Shown: positions 50,389-59,516, numbered from the stretch's first letter. The stretch: 64,000 nt of DNA from MWBF01 sp040772005 (GCA_040772005.1 JAXGYZ010000004.1:496001-560000); one strand, 5' to 3'. Translations and numbers: made by a program. The notes: a model not told the origin generated them from the sequence alone.

Positions 50389-51657
50389 TTACTCGCTCCA
50401 CTCCAGCTCGCGCTCGCCGATGCGCACGGTCTCGCCCTCGGTGACGCCGGCCTCGCGCAGCGCTTCGGTGATGCCGAGCGCCTCGAGGATGCGCTGGAAC
50501 CGCATGACCGCATCGTAGTACTCCCAGCGCGTCATCTTGACGATACGCTCGATCCGCTTGCCATACACGCGCCACGCACCATCCGGCTCGCGCTCGATCG
50601 TGAAGCTCATGTCCTCGGCCTCACTGATGGGCGCGAGCGGCTGCACATCGGCCAGGCGCGGGGGCGGCGGCAGTTCAGCCAACAGCGCGGCGACGCGCTG
50701 GGTGAGCGCGTCCACGCCCTCGCCGGTCGCGGCGGAGATGGCGAGCGGCTCGACCACACCGCGCTCGCGCAGGCTGCGCGCCACGGCTGTCCAACCCGCC
50801 TGCACCTCCGGCAGGTCCATCTTGTTGTAGACCACAATCTGCGGCTTGTCGCTCAAGAGCGGATTGAACAGCTCCAGCTCCTGGATGATGGCCTCGTAAT
50901 CGCCGAGGGGATCGGGGCTCAGGCCGTTGAGCAGGTGGATGAGCAGGCGCGTGCGCTCGATGTGGCGCAGGAAGGTATGGCCCAGGCCCGCACCGCTGTG
51001 CGCGCCTTCGATCAGGCCGGGGATGTCGGCCCAGACCATGTCGCGGTTGCCGGACACGACCACGCCCAACTGGGGTTCGAGCGTGGTGAAGGGGTAGTCG
51101 GCCACTTTGGGCCGCGCCGCGCTGACCCGGCTCAACAGAGTGGACTTGCCCGCATTCGGCGCGCCGACGATGCCGACATCGGCCAGCAGCTTGAGCTCCA
51201 GGTGCAGCCACCGCTCTTCGCCCGGCTCGCCGTTCTCCGCGATACGCGGGGCCTGGTTGATGGCCGAGCGAAAGGACCGGTTGCCGCGGCCGCCGCGGCC
51301 AGACCGCGCCACCAGTGCGCGCTCGCCCGGCGCAGTCAGGTCCGCCAGCAGAAAGCCCGTTTCCACGTCGCGCGCCACTGTCCCGACGGGCACGCGGATG
51401 ACCAGATCCTCCCCCTGTGCGCCGGTCTGGTTCTTGCCACGGCCCGCCTCGCCGCTCGCTGCGCGATAGTGGACCTGCTTATGAAACGCCAGCAGCGTGT
51501 TGACCTGGGGGTCCGCCTCCAGGTACACATCGCCGCCCCGGCCGCCGTTGCCGCCGCTCGGTCCGCCGCGCGGGACGTGCGCCTCGCGCCGAAACGCCAC
51601 CACGCCATTACCGCCATCGCCGGCCTTGATAAAAATCCTGGCCTCATCCAAAAACAT
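50389..51657 (-). CDS. obgE: Ribosome-associated GTPase ObgE/CgtA
   Basis: A 422-residue GTPase for 50S assembly and stress control. Residues 1-155 are the glycine-rich Obg domain (AGDGGNGVVAFRREAHVPRGGPSGGNGG, partly GGNGVVAFRREAHVPRGG). The G domain carries P-loop GAPNAGKST near 165, switch DIPGLIEGA and NKMD. Residues about 345-420 form the OCT domain found in Firmicutes and related groups. The ATG at 51657 gives MFLDEARIFIKAGDGG. It is followed after one base by nadD. Confidence 0.95.
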   Translation of the reverse strand: MFLDEARIFIKAGDGGNGVVAFRREAHVPRGGPSGGNGGRGGDVYLEADPQVNTLLAFHKQVHYRAASGEAGRGKNQTGAQGEDLVIRVPVGTVARDVETGFLLADLTAPGERALVARSGRGGRGNRSFRSAINQAPRIAENGEPGEERWLHLELKLLADVGIVGAPNAGKSTLLSRVSAARPKVADYPFTTLEPQLGVVVSGNRDMVWADIPGLIEGAHSGAGLGHTFLRHIERTRLLIHLLNGLSPDPLGDYEAIIQELELFNPLLSDKPQIVVYNKMDLPEVQAGWTAVARSLRERGVVEPLAISAATGEGVDALTQRVAALLAELPPPPRLADVQPLAPISEAEDMSFTIEREPDGAWRVYGKRIERIVKMTRWEYYDAVMRFQRILEALGITEALREAGVTEGETVRIGERELEWSE

Positions 51658-51781
51658 GCCTTGCCTCCAGCGCCGGATACCCCGGCCACCTGCGCCAGAA
51701 TACACGCATTGGCAGGCCTTGTCAAAGCCCCTGGGCCATCCGGCTTTGCTTACACATCTCTAACGTTCGTCCAACATGCTT

Positions 51782-51832
51782 CTAACGCAGCCGCGTTAGG
51801 ATGAAGCCGTAAGTTGCGATAGTGACCGCAAC
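51782..51832 (+). promoter_or_regulatory. Two inverted repeats upstream of the hsp20 genes
   Basis: CTAACGC-AGCC-GCGTTAG (51782-51799) and GTTGCG-ATAGTGAC-CGCAAC (51813-51832) lie 56-106 bp upstream of the first hsp20 start. They may be operators. No CIRCE sequence (TTAGCACTC-N9-GAGTGCTAA) is present. Confidence 0.45.
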
Positions 51833-51887
51833 GCTCTAACAACGATTAACTATCAACGACGATCAATACTGACTCAGGAGGATTGAG

Positions 51888-52337
51888 ATGGCTAACCTGG
51901 TTCGTATGGATCCGGCACGCGAGATGATGTCTCTGCGCGAAGCGATGGATCGCCTGTTCGAGGAGAGCTTCCTGCGGCCTGGTCTGCTGGGCAACGGCGA
52001 GTCGGCCGCGGGGATGCTGCCGATTGACGTATACGAAACCGAGAATGCGGTCTTCGTCAAGGCGGCTGTGCCGGGCATCAAGCCCGAAGACATCGACGTG
52101 ACCCTGACCGGTGACCTGCTGACCATCAAGGGCGAGTTCAAGGCCGAGCAGCGGGAAGAAAAGCGCAACTACCTGCGCCAGGAGCGGCGCTACGGCAGCT
52201 TCTCCCGCCAGTTGACCCTGCCGGTCGGCGTCAATGCCGAGAACTGCAAGGCGTCATTCGAGAACGGCCTGCTGACCCTGGAACTGCCGAAAGTGGAACA
52301 GGCGAAGGCCAAGAGCATCAAAGTAGTGGCTAAGTAA
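51888..52337 (+). CDS. Hsp20 family small heat-shock protein (copy 1)
   Basis: A 149-residue ATP-independent holdase chaperone. The alpha-crystallin domain occupies residues about 42-140 (LPIDVYETENAVFVKAAVPGIK, partly IDVYETENAVFVKAAVPGI) and ends AENCKASFENGLLTLELPK. The N-terminus MANLVRMDPAREMMSLREAMDRLF is shared with the neighbour. The ribosome site is CAGGAGGATTGAG. It is 17 bp before the paralogue. Confidence 0.95.
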   Translation: MANLVRMDPAREMMSLREAMDRLFEESFLRPGLLGNGESAAGMLPIDVYETENAVFVKAAVPGIKPEDIDVTLTGDLLTIKGEFKAEQREEKRNYLRQERRYGSFSRQLTLPVGVNAENCKASFENGLLTLELPKVEQAKAKSIKVVAK

Positions 52338-52354
52338 GGACGAGGAGGATTGAA

Positions 52355-52837
52355 ATGGCTGACATGTTGACCCGTTGGGATCCCTTCCGCGAGGCTGTAA
52401 CCCTGCGGGAAGCGATGGACCGGCTCTTTGAAGATTCATTTGTGCCCTCACGGCGGGGCAACGGCCAGGCAGGCGAGCGCGAGCGGGTTTGGCGCCTGCC
52501 GCTGGACGCTTACGTGACGGCGGACGACATCGTGGTGGTGGCGAATGTGCCCGGTGTCAAGCCCGAAGAGGTGGAGATTACCATTGAAGGCGACACCCTG
52601 ACCATCAAGGGCGAGCGACCGGCGCCGCTGGGCAACGTGGACTACGTCATGCAGGAGCGGCCCTTCGGCAAGTTCCAGCGCACCCTGTCGATCAACATTC
52701 CGGTCGATGCCGATAAGGCGGAGGCCCGCTACGAGAACGGGATGCTGCTGCTGACCATCCCGAAGGCCGAGGCTATCAAGCCCCGCACCATCCAGATTTC
52801 GACCCGCCAGCCGGAACTCGAACAGCCGGCGAAGTAA
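52355..52837 (+). CDS. Hsp20 family small heat-shock protein (copy 2)
   Basis: A 160-residue alpha-crystallin-domain chaperone. It opens with WDPFREAVTLREAMDRLFED and has the conserved core DDIVVVANVPGVKPEEVEIT and ENGMLLLTIPKAE. It is a tandem duplicate of the preceding gene, with GAGGAGG before the ATG. The pair probably forms mixed oligomers under heat or envelope stress. A bidirectional terminator follows. Confidence 0.95.
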   Translation: MADMLTRWDPFREAVTLREAMDRLFEDSFVPSRRGNGQAGERERVWRLPLDAYVTADDIVVVANVPGVKPEEVEITIEGDTLTIKGERPAPLGNVDYVMQERPFGKFQRTLSINIPVDADKAEARYENGMLLLTIPKAEAIKPRTIQISTRQPELEQPAK

Positions 52838-52852
52838 TAGGCGACGATAAGT

Positions 52853-52913
52853 AAAAAAAGACCTCGGAGGTTGTGAGGCCAACAGTAGTTGGCACAACCT
52901 CCGAGGTCTTTTT
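52853..52913. terminator. Bidirectional terminator between hsp20 and htrA
   Basis: AGACCTCGGAGGTTGTG (52859-52875) pairs with CACAACCTCCGAGGTCT (52893-52909), flanked by A7 on the left and T5 on the right, so it terminates both the hsp20 pair and htrA. Confidence 0.9.
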
Positions 52914-52930
52914 GTGGTGCTTGAAAGTCG

Positions 52931-54580
52931 TTACGGCTGCGCAGGCCGCTCGCCCAGCGTCACCGTCACATCGGACTGCTCGCCATCACGCAGGATGGTC
53001 AGCGTCAGCGTGTCGCCCGGCTCCTTGCCGGCCACCAGGGCCACCAGGTTCTCCATGGTGGTCATGTCCTTACCATCCACGGCCACGATCACATCACCGC
53101 CGATCGGCATCCGCTCGCCGTTCAGGTTCAGCGCCCGGAACCCGCCGCGCAGGCCCGCCTCATCAGCCGGGCTGCCGTTGACCACGTTCAGGATCAGGAC
53201 GCCTTCCTGCGTGGCATCCAGGTCCATCGCCTCGGCCAGGTCAGATGTCAGTGTGGTGCCATTGATGCCGAGCCAGGCCCGGGCGGTCGTCTGCTGGCCA
53301 GGCTGCTCGGCTGCCGCTCGTTGCGTAGAGGGGCGTGCCGCCAGCATCACGGTCACGGTCGTTTCCTCACCTTCACGCAGCACGGTCAGGGTGATGTCCT
53401 GGCCGACGCGACCGTTACGCGCCAGGTAGGTCGTTACATCTTCGAAATCGCGTACCGGCTGGCCGTCCACCGCGATGATGACATCGCCGCCGACCGGAAC
53501 CTGCTGGCCGTCGAGCTCAACCTGCTTGGCGCTGCCGCGCAGGCCGGCCTTATCCGCGGGGCCGTTGTTCGTGACATCGACTACCAATGCACCGCGCTGG
53601 GTTGCGGGCAGGTCCATCGCGGCCGCCAGTTCAGAGGTCAGGGTCGTGCCGGAAACACCCAGGAACGGATGCGCGAAGCTGCCATTGCTGATGAGCTCCG
53701 GCACCACCTTCTGCACAATGACTGAAGGCACTGCGAAACCCACGCCCGCAGAGCTGCGCGTGGACGATTCGATGGCCGTCGGTACGCCGATCAAGCGACC
53801 CTGCAGATCGAGCAACACGCCGCCGGAGTTGCCGGGGTTGACGGGCGCATCGGTCTGAATGATGTCAGGAATCGTGTAGCGCGTGGTCGACATCATGGTG
53901 CCGTCGCTGACCGGCAGCGTGCGGCCCAGCGCGCTGACGATGCCGAAGGTCATGGTCGTGTCCAGGCCAAACGGGTTGCCGATGGCCACCGCGAACTGGC
54001 CGACACGCACGGCGGTCGAATCCCCGACGTTGACCGGCTTGAGGTCGATGCCGGTCGGGTCAACCTTGACGACCGCCAGGTCACTCTCGGGGTCACGGCC
54101 CACAACCTCAGCCGGCAGGCTCAACCCGTCGGAGAAGATCACCGTGAGGCGTTCTGCGCCGTCCACGACATGATTGTTGGTGACAATATGACCTTGGGTA
54201 TCCCACACGAAGCCGGAGCCCAAGCCCTCAGCGTACTGGGGCGTGTCCTGTTCCGGCAGAGTGCCGAAGCCGCCGAACTGCTGCGCAGCCAGCGTACGGG
54301 TACGGATGCTGACCACAGACGGGCTGGCCTGCACATAGACGTTTTCCAGCGCAGCCTGCAAGTCGAGCACGCTTGCCGGTGCCGCAGCCACGACCGGTGC
54401 GGTCGTTGTCATGGCACTCGTGGCCGTAGCGACCGGTTCCGCCGTTGCGGTGGCAGAGGCCGGTGTCGGCGTCGCGGTATTGGTCTGTAGCGCCGAGACG
54501 GCAGGAGCGGCGGCCAAAGCCAGCACGCTCACCAGGCCAGCCAGAAGCAAAGCAGTCAATACATAGCGGGAAGTCTTCAT
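52931..54580 (-). CDS. htrA: HtrA/DegP-type serine protease with two PDZ domains
   Basis: A 549-residue exported protease. A signal or anchor lies at residues 5-30 and a Thr/Ala-rich linker at 32-75. The trypsin-like domain has the triad His in TNNHVVDG, Asp in ESDLAVVKVD and Ser in NPGNSGGVLLD. Two PDZ domains follow (about 310-415 and 430-545), each with a GxxGTTLTSxLAxAMDL start, evidently duplicated. It degrades misfolded envelope proteins. The ATG at 54580 has GAGGGA upstream. Confidence 0.95.
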   Translation of the reverse strand: MKTSRYVLTALLLAGLVSVLALAAAPAVSALQTNTATPTPASATATAEPVATATSAMTTTAPVVAAAPASVLDLQAALENVYVQASPSVVSIRTRTLAAQQFGGFGTLPEQDTPQYAEGLGSGFVWDTQGHIVTNNHVVDGAERLTVIFSDGLSLPAEVVGRDPESDLAVVKVDPTGIDLKPVNVGDSTAVRVGQFAVAIGNPFGLDTTMTFGIVSALGRTLPVSDGTMMSTTRYTIPDIIQTDAPVNPGNSGGVLLDLQGRLIGVPTAIESSTRSSAGVGFAVPSVIVQKVVPELISNGSFAHPFLGVSGTTLTSELAAAMDLPATQRGALVVDVTNNGPADKAGLRGSAKQVELDGQQVPVGGDVIIAVDGQPVRDFEDVTTYLARNGRVGQDITLTVLREGEETTVTVMLAARPSTQRAAAEQPGQQTTARAWLGINGTTLTSDLAEAMDLDATQEGVLILNVVNGSPADEAGLRGGFRALNLNGERMPIGGDVIVAVDGKDMTTMENLVALVAGKEPGDTLTLTILRDGEQSDVTVTLGERPAQP

Positions 54581-54956
54581 ACTCAATCCCTCGCCATCCT
54601 TCCTAGAATCCAAAGCGGAGTGCGCGTCACTTGGCGGGCTACCCCCTTTTGTGTGATCATTATAGAGAAGAGCCGCGCCGATTGCTTTAAATGAGCCTAA
54701 GACTTGGCTAAAGATTTCATTAACTAAGGGGATGTCTATTACACTCGACGCATGGAGCTTAACGCGCGAGCGTCGGGGCTGCCCTTACCCCGACGCTCAA
54801 AAAGGAGGAGAAGGAGAGAATTCTTTTCCGCATCTCTCACGTGCCAGTGTACCATGCCTGATACCGGAGTGCTCGACGCCAACCCCATCTAAAGACTACA
54901 TCTTTCTGACGATCAAACTACGTTTAACCTACGCATGCCAGATAAAAGAGGGCGCC
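54581..54956. other. Non-coding spacer between htrA and the GNAT genes
   Basis: About 375 bp. On the minus strand a TATAAT (54664-54659) could serve htrA, but no good -35 is seen. An 11-bp hairpin (GAGCGTCGGGG at 54768-54778 with CCCCGACGCTC at 54788-54798) lies mid-spacer without a T-run on either side. No gene was recognised. Confidence 0.5.
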
Positions 54957-55409
54957 ATGCAAGACATTGAAGATCATAAAACGATACTGTATGACCTCGG
55001 CCTGCACGATTACGAGTCGCTGGTCGCGCTCTGGCAACAGGCCGACCTGTCCATCCGGCAGACGGGCCGCGATGGCCCCGCGGCGTTTGCCCGCCAGCTC
55101 ACCCTGGGCACGCAGCGCGTGATCGGCTTGCGCGCCGCCGAGCGGCTCGTCGCGGCTGCGGTGCTGACGCACGATGGCCGTAAGGGGTGGATCAATCGCC
55201 TGGCCGTCCATCCCGACTGGCAGCGACAGGGACTGGCATCCCGGCTCGTGGCAGAAGCCGAGCGTTGGTTCACGGACGACCTCGGGCTCGAAGTCTGGGC
55301 TGCGCTCATCGAAGAGGAAAATGCGCCGTCGCTGGCCCTCTTCGACCGCCTCGGCTTCCAGCGCCACGCGATCGTCTATGTCAGCAAGCGCCGGCGGGCC
55401 GAAGCATGA
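54957..55409 (+). CDS. GNAT family N-acetyltransferase (1)
   Basis: A 150-residue acetyltransferase. The acetyl-CoA motif A is VHPDWQRQGLASRLVAEAE (near residue 85, with the Q/RxxGxG/A loop), followed by NAPSLALFDRLGFQ. The ATG at 54957 gives MQDIEDHKTILYD. The substrate is unknown; its stop overlaps the next GNAT by four bases, so the two are probably co-translated. Confidence 0.88.
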   Translation: MQDIEDHKTILYDLGLHDYESLVALWQQADLSIRQTGRDGPAAFARQLTLGTQRVIGLRAAERLVAAAVLTHDGRKGWINRLAVHPDWQRQGLASRLVAEAERWFTDDLGLEVWAALIEEENAPSLALFDRLGFQRHAIVYVSKRRRAEA

Positions 55410-55870
55410 GTACGACGACAGACATCGCCATCCGGCCCTTCACGCCGTCTGACCAGCACGCCGCGCACGACCTCATTCTGGCCGGGCTGGGCGAGCACTT
55501 TCCCGATCTGGATCCGGCATACAACCCCGATCTGGACGATATCTGGCAGTTCTATATCACCCCGGGGCATGTTTTCGTGGTAGCAGAGGAAGACGGCAGG
55601 CTGGTGGGCACGGGCGGGCTGCTCGTGCAGGCCACCGAGGGCCAGCTCGTGCGCGTTTCCGTGGCTCAGGACTGCCGCGGCCGGGGCATCGGTCGCGCCC
55701 TCGTCGAACACCTGGTCGCGGCGGCGGAAGCCCGCGGGCTGGCGCGCGCCTGGATGGAGACGAACGATGACTGGCATGCGGCGCAGGCGTTGTACCGTGC
55801 ATGTGGCTTCCGTGAGTTCGACCAGCGCGAAGGCTGCGTGTTCATGCACCGGACCCTGGGCGGCGCGTAA
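55406..55870 (+). CDS. GNAT family N-acetyltransferase (2)
   Basis: A 154-residue acetyltransferase with motif A VSVAQDCRGRGIGRALVEHL (near residue 82) and the closing AQALYRACGFREFD. The beta-strand pattern is typical GNAT. It overlaps the previous gene (ATGA). It is not obviously a paralogue beyond family level. Substrate unknown. Confidence 0.88.
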   Translation: MSTTTDIAIRPFTPSDQHAAHDLILAGLGEHFPDLDPAYNPDLDDIWQFYITPGHVFVVAEEDGRLVGTGGLLVQATEGQLVRVSVAQDCRGRGIGRALVEHLVAAAEARGLARAWMETNDDWHAAQALYRACGFREFDQREGCVFMHRTLGGA

Positions 55871-55989
55871 CTGGCTGCAACCTTCCGGCGGAAGCTGCGT
55901 AGAGTAGGGTGCAAGGTGGAGACCTGCGGCGGGCAAACCGGCCCGCTGATGCCACCAGCAATACAGTGAACGGTTGTGGGAGGATAACT

Positions 55990-56232
55990 GTGGAGACTAA
56001 GAAGCTTTATCGCAGCCGGACAGACCGGATGATTTCGGGCGTCTGCGGCGGTCTGGGCAAGTATCTCGGCATCGACCCGACGTTGATTCGTCTGGTCTTC
56101 GTGTTGTTGCTGCTGTTCGGCATCGGCTCCGGCCTCATCCTGTACGTCATTCTGATGTTCATTGTGCCCGAGGAGCCGGAGACGACGAGCGTGCTCGACG
56201 CCATCAAGGACACGCTGGACGACACGAAGTAA
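55990..56232 (+). CDS. PspC domain protein
   Basis: An 80-residue protein that is essentially one PspC domain: KLYRSRTDRMISGVCGGLGKYLGIDPTLIR (in part SGVCGGLGKYLGIDPT) followed by a transmembrane segment (about residues 35-62). PspC proteins sense or relay inner-membrane stress. The GTG at 55990 has GGGAGGAT upstream and gives METKKLYRSR. It lies 50 bp before a LiaF-like gene, so the two probably act together, with the distant pspA genes as plausible partners. Confidence 0.92.
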   Translation: METKKLYRSRTDRMISGVCGGLGKYLGIDPTLIRLVFVLLLLFGIGSGLILYVILMFIVPEEPETTSVLDAIKDTLDDTK

Positions 56233-56282
56233 ACCCTGAAAACCGGTGCGCCGTTGCAGGTTGCACATCTGGAGGCTTGATT

Positions 56283-57089
56283 ATGCGAACCGGCGTCTTC
56301 TGGGCCGTAGTATTGATCCTGGCAGGCGTGCTGCTCCTGTTGGGCAACCTCGGCGTGTTCGACCGCTGGGAAATCAGCGTGTGGAACCTGCTCTGGCCTG
56401 CCTTCCTGATCGTCCTCGGCGGCTGGCTGATTGTCGGCTACTTCGTGCGCCCCGCCCCGCTGCCTGCGGAAACAGCCTCGCTGCCGCTGGAAGGCGCCAC
56501 GCAGGCGCACATCGAGATTGCCCACGGCGCGGGCGTGTTGACCGTGGGCGGCGGCGCGCGTGCGGACGAGGTGGTCGCGGGCACATTCGGCGGCGGCCTG
56601 AACCGCCGCGTGCGGCAGAGCGGCAGCACGCTCGACGTCAAGTTAAGCATCCCGGCCAACCGGGGCTGGATCACGCCCTGGAACTGGACGCCCGGCGGGC
56701 TGGACTGGGATGTGCGGCTGAACGAGACGCTGCCGCTCGAACTCGAATTCGAGACCGGCGCGAGCCGTTCGCAGATCGACCTCAGCGACCTGCTGGTGCG
56801 GGAGCTGAAGCTGGAGACCGGCGCCAGCGATACCGACGTAACGCTGCCCGCGCACGCCGGGTTGACCCGGGTCAAGATTGAGTCGGGCGCTGCACGCGTG
56901 ATCGTGCGCGTGCCAGGCGGGGTTGCGGCCACGATTCGAACCGAATCCGGGCTGGCGAGCATGGATATCGACCGGACCCGCTTCGTGCAGACGGGCGACC
57001 ATCGCTACGAGTCGCCGGATTACGCCACGGCGGCGAATAAGGCAGATATCCGCATCGAGACAGGCGTCGGCTCAGTCAGCGTCATGTGA
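56283..57089 (+). CDS. LiaI/LiaF-like membrane protein with toastrack-type C-terminal domain
   Basis: A 268-residue protein. Two or three N-terminal helices (residues about 4-24 and 33-55; WNLLWPAFLIVLGGWLIVG) match the LiaI-LiaF transmembrane region. Residues 75-268 are beta-rich with repeated LETGAS/IESGAA/IETGVG segments, a DUF4097-like beta-solenoid (toastrack). Such proteins regulate envelope-stress two-component systems or bind PspC. No LiaS/LiaR genes are in the window. The ATG at 56283 follows the PspC gene by 50 bp and a GGAGG. Confidence 0.85.
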   Translation: MRTGVFWAVVLILAGVLLLLGNLGVFDRWEISVWNLLWPAFLIVLGGWLIVGYFVRPAPLPAETASLPLEGATQAHIEIAHGAGVLTVGGGARADEVVAGTFGGGLNRRVRQSGSTLDVKLSIPANRGWITPWNWTPGGLDWDVRLNETLPLELEFETGASRSQIDLSDLLVRELKLETGASDTDVTLPAHAGLTRVKIESGAARVIVRVPGGVAATIRTESGLASMDIDRTRFVQTGDHRYESPDYATAANKADIRIETGVGSVSVM

Positions 57090-57107
57090 CGCCCGGTGAT
57101 CCCACAG

Positions 57108-57138
57108 AACCCCGGTTTCTGGTCGAAACCGGGGTTTT
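57108..57138 (+). terminator. Terminator after the LiaF-like gene
   Basis: AACCCCGGTTTC (57108-57119) and GAAACCGGGGTT (57125-57136) form a 12-bp stem with a 5-nt loop followed by TT. Confidence 0.8.
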
Positions 57139-57183
57139 GCGTTATCATGCGCATAGTCGTACTTCGTAATGAGGAGCATTCCC

Positions 57184-58950
57184 ATGCCGGACAAAATCCT
57201 GGTCTGTGTCGCCTGGCCGTATAGCAACGGCGACATGCACATCGGCCATATCGCGGGCGCCTATCTGCCATCGGACATCTTCGCGCGCTATCACCGGCTG
57301 CGCGGCAACGATGTGCTGATGGTTTCCGGCTCCGACACGCACGGCACGCCGATTACTGTGCGCGCGGAGGAGGAGGGCATTTCCCCGCGCGCGGTGGTGG
57401 ACCGCTACCACCCGCGCAACGTCGATATGATGCGCCGCTTGGGAATCAGCTTCGACCTGTTCACCGAGACCGACACGGAGAACCACTGGGCCGTCACCCA
57501 GGAGATCTTCCTGCGCCACATCGACAATAAGGTCGTCTACCTGGACAAGATGGACCAGTTGTACTGCCTGGATTGCGAAAAGTGGCTGGCCGACCGCTAC
57601 GTGGAGGGAACCTGCCCGTACTGCGGCTTCGAAGGTGCACGCGGTGACCAGTGCGACAACTGCGGCAAGGTCTACGACGCAACAGCGCTCATCCGGCCGC
57701 GCTGTAAGTTTTGCGGCGGCACCAACATCGAGATCCGCCCGGCAGAGCATTTCTTCCTGGACCTGGGCGCACTGAACGAGCCGCTGCTGGCCTGGCTCAA
57801 CGACGGCCGGAAGGAGCACTGGCGGCCCAACGTCATGAACTTGACCCGCTCGCGGCTGGAGAGCCGGGAACTGCGGGGGCGGCCCATCACGCGCGATATC
57901 CAGTGGGGCGTGACCATTCCGCTGCCCGGCTATGAGAGCAAGCGCATCTACGTCTGGTACGATGCCGTCATCGGCTACCTGGCCGCCAGCAAGGAGTGGG
58001 CGCACGTGACCGGCGACGCCGAAGCGTGGCGCGCCTGGTGGCAGGACCCGGCCGCGCGCACGTACTACTTCATCGGCAAGGATAACATCGAGTTTCACTC
58101 GATCATCTGGCCGGCCATCCTGGTGGGCTACGACCGCAGCCTGAACCTGCCCTATGATGTGCCGGCGAACGAGTATCTCAACGTCGAAGGCCGCAAGCTC
58201 AGCAAGAGCCGCCGCTGGATGATCGAGATGGCGGACGCGCTGGAGCGCTACGACCCGGACCCGTGGCGCTATGCACTGACCGCCAGTGCGCCGGAGAGCC
58301 AGGATGTGAACTTCACCTGGGAAGAGTTCGTCCGCCGCAACAACGAGGAACTGGTGGCGACCTGGGGCAACCTCGCCAACCGGGTGCTGGGCTTCGCCTA
58401 CAAGCGGTTCGACGGCAAGGTACCGGAGCCGGGGCCGCTGGATGCCGTCGACCAGGCGCTCCTGGCCCAGATGGCCCCGGCCTTCGAGCGCGTCACCGCG
58501 CTGCTGGACGCGGTCAAGCTCAAGCAGGCGCTGGCCGAAACGATGGCCCTGGCCCACGAGGCCAACCGCTATCTGAATCAGAAGGAACCCTGGCAACAGA
58601 TCAAGAGTGACCCGGCCGCGGCGGCAACCACCATCTACGTGGCGTTGCAGGTCATCGACACGCTGAAGACGCTGTTCGCGCCGTTCCTGCCGTACACCTG
58701 CCAGCAGCTCCATCACTACCTGGGCTATGAGGGCGACCTGTTCGGGTCGCTCTACACCACGGAGCTGACGGAGACCGAACGGACACACTACGCACTCCGC
58801 TACGATGGCCGCAGCGCGGCGGGCCGCTGGGCGCTGGGCACTCTCCCGCCGGGTCAGCCGCTCCGGGAGCCGCGGGCCCTGTTCGTCAAGCTGGAGCCGA
58901 GCGTCGTCGACGCGGAAGTCGAGCGGATGACCGGGGCTGCGGGGCAGTAG
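57184..58950 (+). CDS. metG: Methionyl-tRNA synthetase
   Basis: A 588-residue class I synthetase. The HIGH motif is MHIGH near residue 19, and the signature KMSKS reads KLSKS near 345. A four-Cys zinc knuckle pair (CLDCEKW, CPYCGFEG, CDNCGK, CKFCGG) near 125-185 marks the E. coli-like MetRS1 subtype. The anticodon-binding domain is present but there is no C-terminal EMAP-like domain. The ATG at 57184 has GAGGAG upstream; a start five codons earlier is less likely. Confidence 0.95.
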   Translation: MPDKILVCVAWPYSNGDMHIGHIAGAYLPSDIFARYHRLRGNDVLMVSGSDTHGTPITVRAEEEGISPRAVVDRYHPRNVDMMRRLGISFDLFTETDTENHWAVTQEIFLRHIDNKVVYLDKMDQLYCLDCEKWLADRYVEGTCPYCGFEGARGDQCDNCGKVYDATALIRPRCKFCGGTNIEIRPAEHFFLDLGALNEPLLAWLNDGRKEHWRPNVMNLTRSRLESRELRGRPITRDIQWGVTIPLPGYESKRIYVWYDAVIGYLAASKEWAHVTGDAEAWRAWWQDPAARTYYFIGKDNIEFHSIIWPAILVGYDRSLNLPYDVPANEYLNVEGRKLSKSRRWMIEMADALERYDPDPWRYALTASAPESQDVNFTWEEFVRRNNEELVATWGNLANRVLGFAYKRFDGKVPEPGPLDAVDQALLAQMAPAFERVTALLDAVKLKQALAETMALAHEANRYLNQKEPWQQIKSDPAAAATTIYVALQVIDTLKTLFAPFLPYTCQQLHHYLGYEGDLFGSLYTTELTETERTHYALRYDGRSAAGRWALGTLPPGQPLREPRALFVKLEPSVVDAEVERMTGAAGQ

Positions 58951-58975
58951 TCCGGGCCATTCCCCGACACAAACA

Positions 58976-59004
58976 GAGACCGGTGCAGCATTGGCACCGG
59001 TCTC
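58976..59004 (+). terminator. Terminator of metG
   Basis: GAGACCGGTGC (58976-58986) pairs with GCACCGGTCTC (58994-59004) around a 7-nt loop, followed by a T-rich stretch. Confidence 0.75.
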
Positions 59005-59058
59005 CGTTCATTTCACTCCAATTGTCTGGCAACTATATCCCATCAAAGTTGCACACAG

Positions 59059-59088
59059 TTATCCACCGTTTTGTGCGAGTTATCCACA
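59059..59088. promoter_or_regulatory. Two DnaA-box-like sites
   Basis: TTATCCACC (59059-59067, one mismatch) and TTATCCACA (59080-59088, perfect), 21 bp apart in the same orientation, in an AT-rich spacer. They may bind DnaA; too few boxes are seen to call an origin. Confidence 0.4.
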
Positions 59089-59487
59089 GTTGCCGCGCCG
59101 ATTCACACAAAAAAGTGAGCTGGCACCGAACCTGACCACCAACCAGTATATACCACTTACAATTTCCCATGAGATTCCCGGCGGCGCCTCGGAGCAAGCC
59201 GATCAACCCTACAGATAAATATGCTTTATTTGCAAAGCCGATATTGATCACGCGCGCCGGCAGCAGACCGGCTGCCCACAAATTATGCATATATTACTGG
59301 TTGACAAGCGCGAATGTGCCGAAAACGTCACAGGGCGCCCTAGAACGCCCAACAAAACTGTGCCGAGACCGGCCCCAGCGGTTTTGTTGGGAACTCTTTG
59401 GCTGACTCCTTGTCTGCAACTTCACTATGAAGACGCCGCAAGAGACGATTGGATACGGGGGAATATCTATGACTAAAATCAGAGTAA

Positions 59488-59516
59488 TTGACAGAGCTGG
59501 GCTTCTATGCTATCAT
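59488..59516 (+). promoter_or_regulatory. Promoter of the SufR-like/moaA group
   Basis: TTGACA (59488-59493), a 17-bp spacer, TATCAT (59511-59516), about 55 bp before the GTG start at 59571. Confidence 0.75.

Noticed and set aside
51780..51887. CIRCE/HrcA operator for hsp20
   Set aside because: The consensus TTAGCACTC-N9-GAGTGCTAA is not present; only other inverted repeats are seen.
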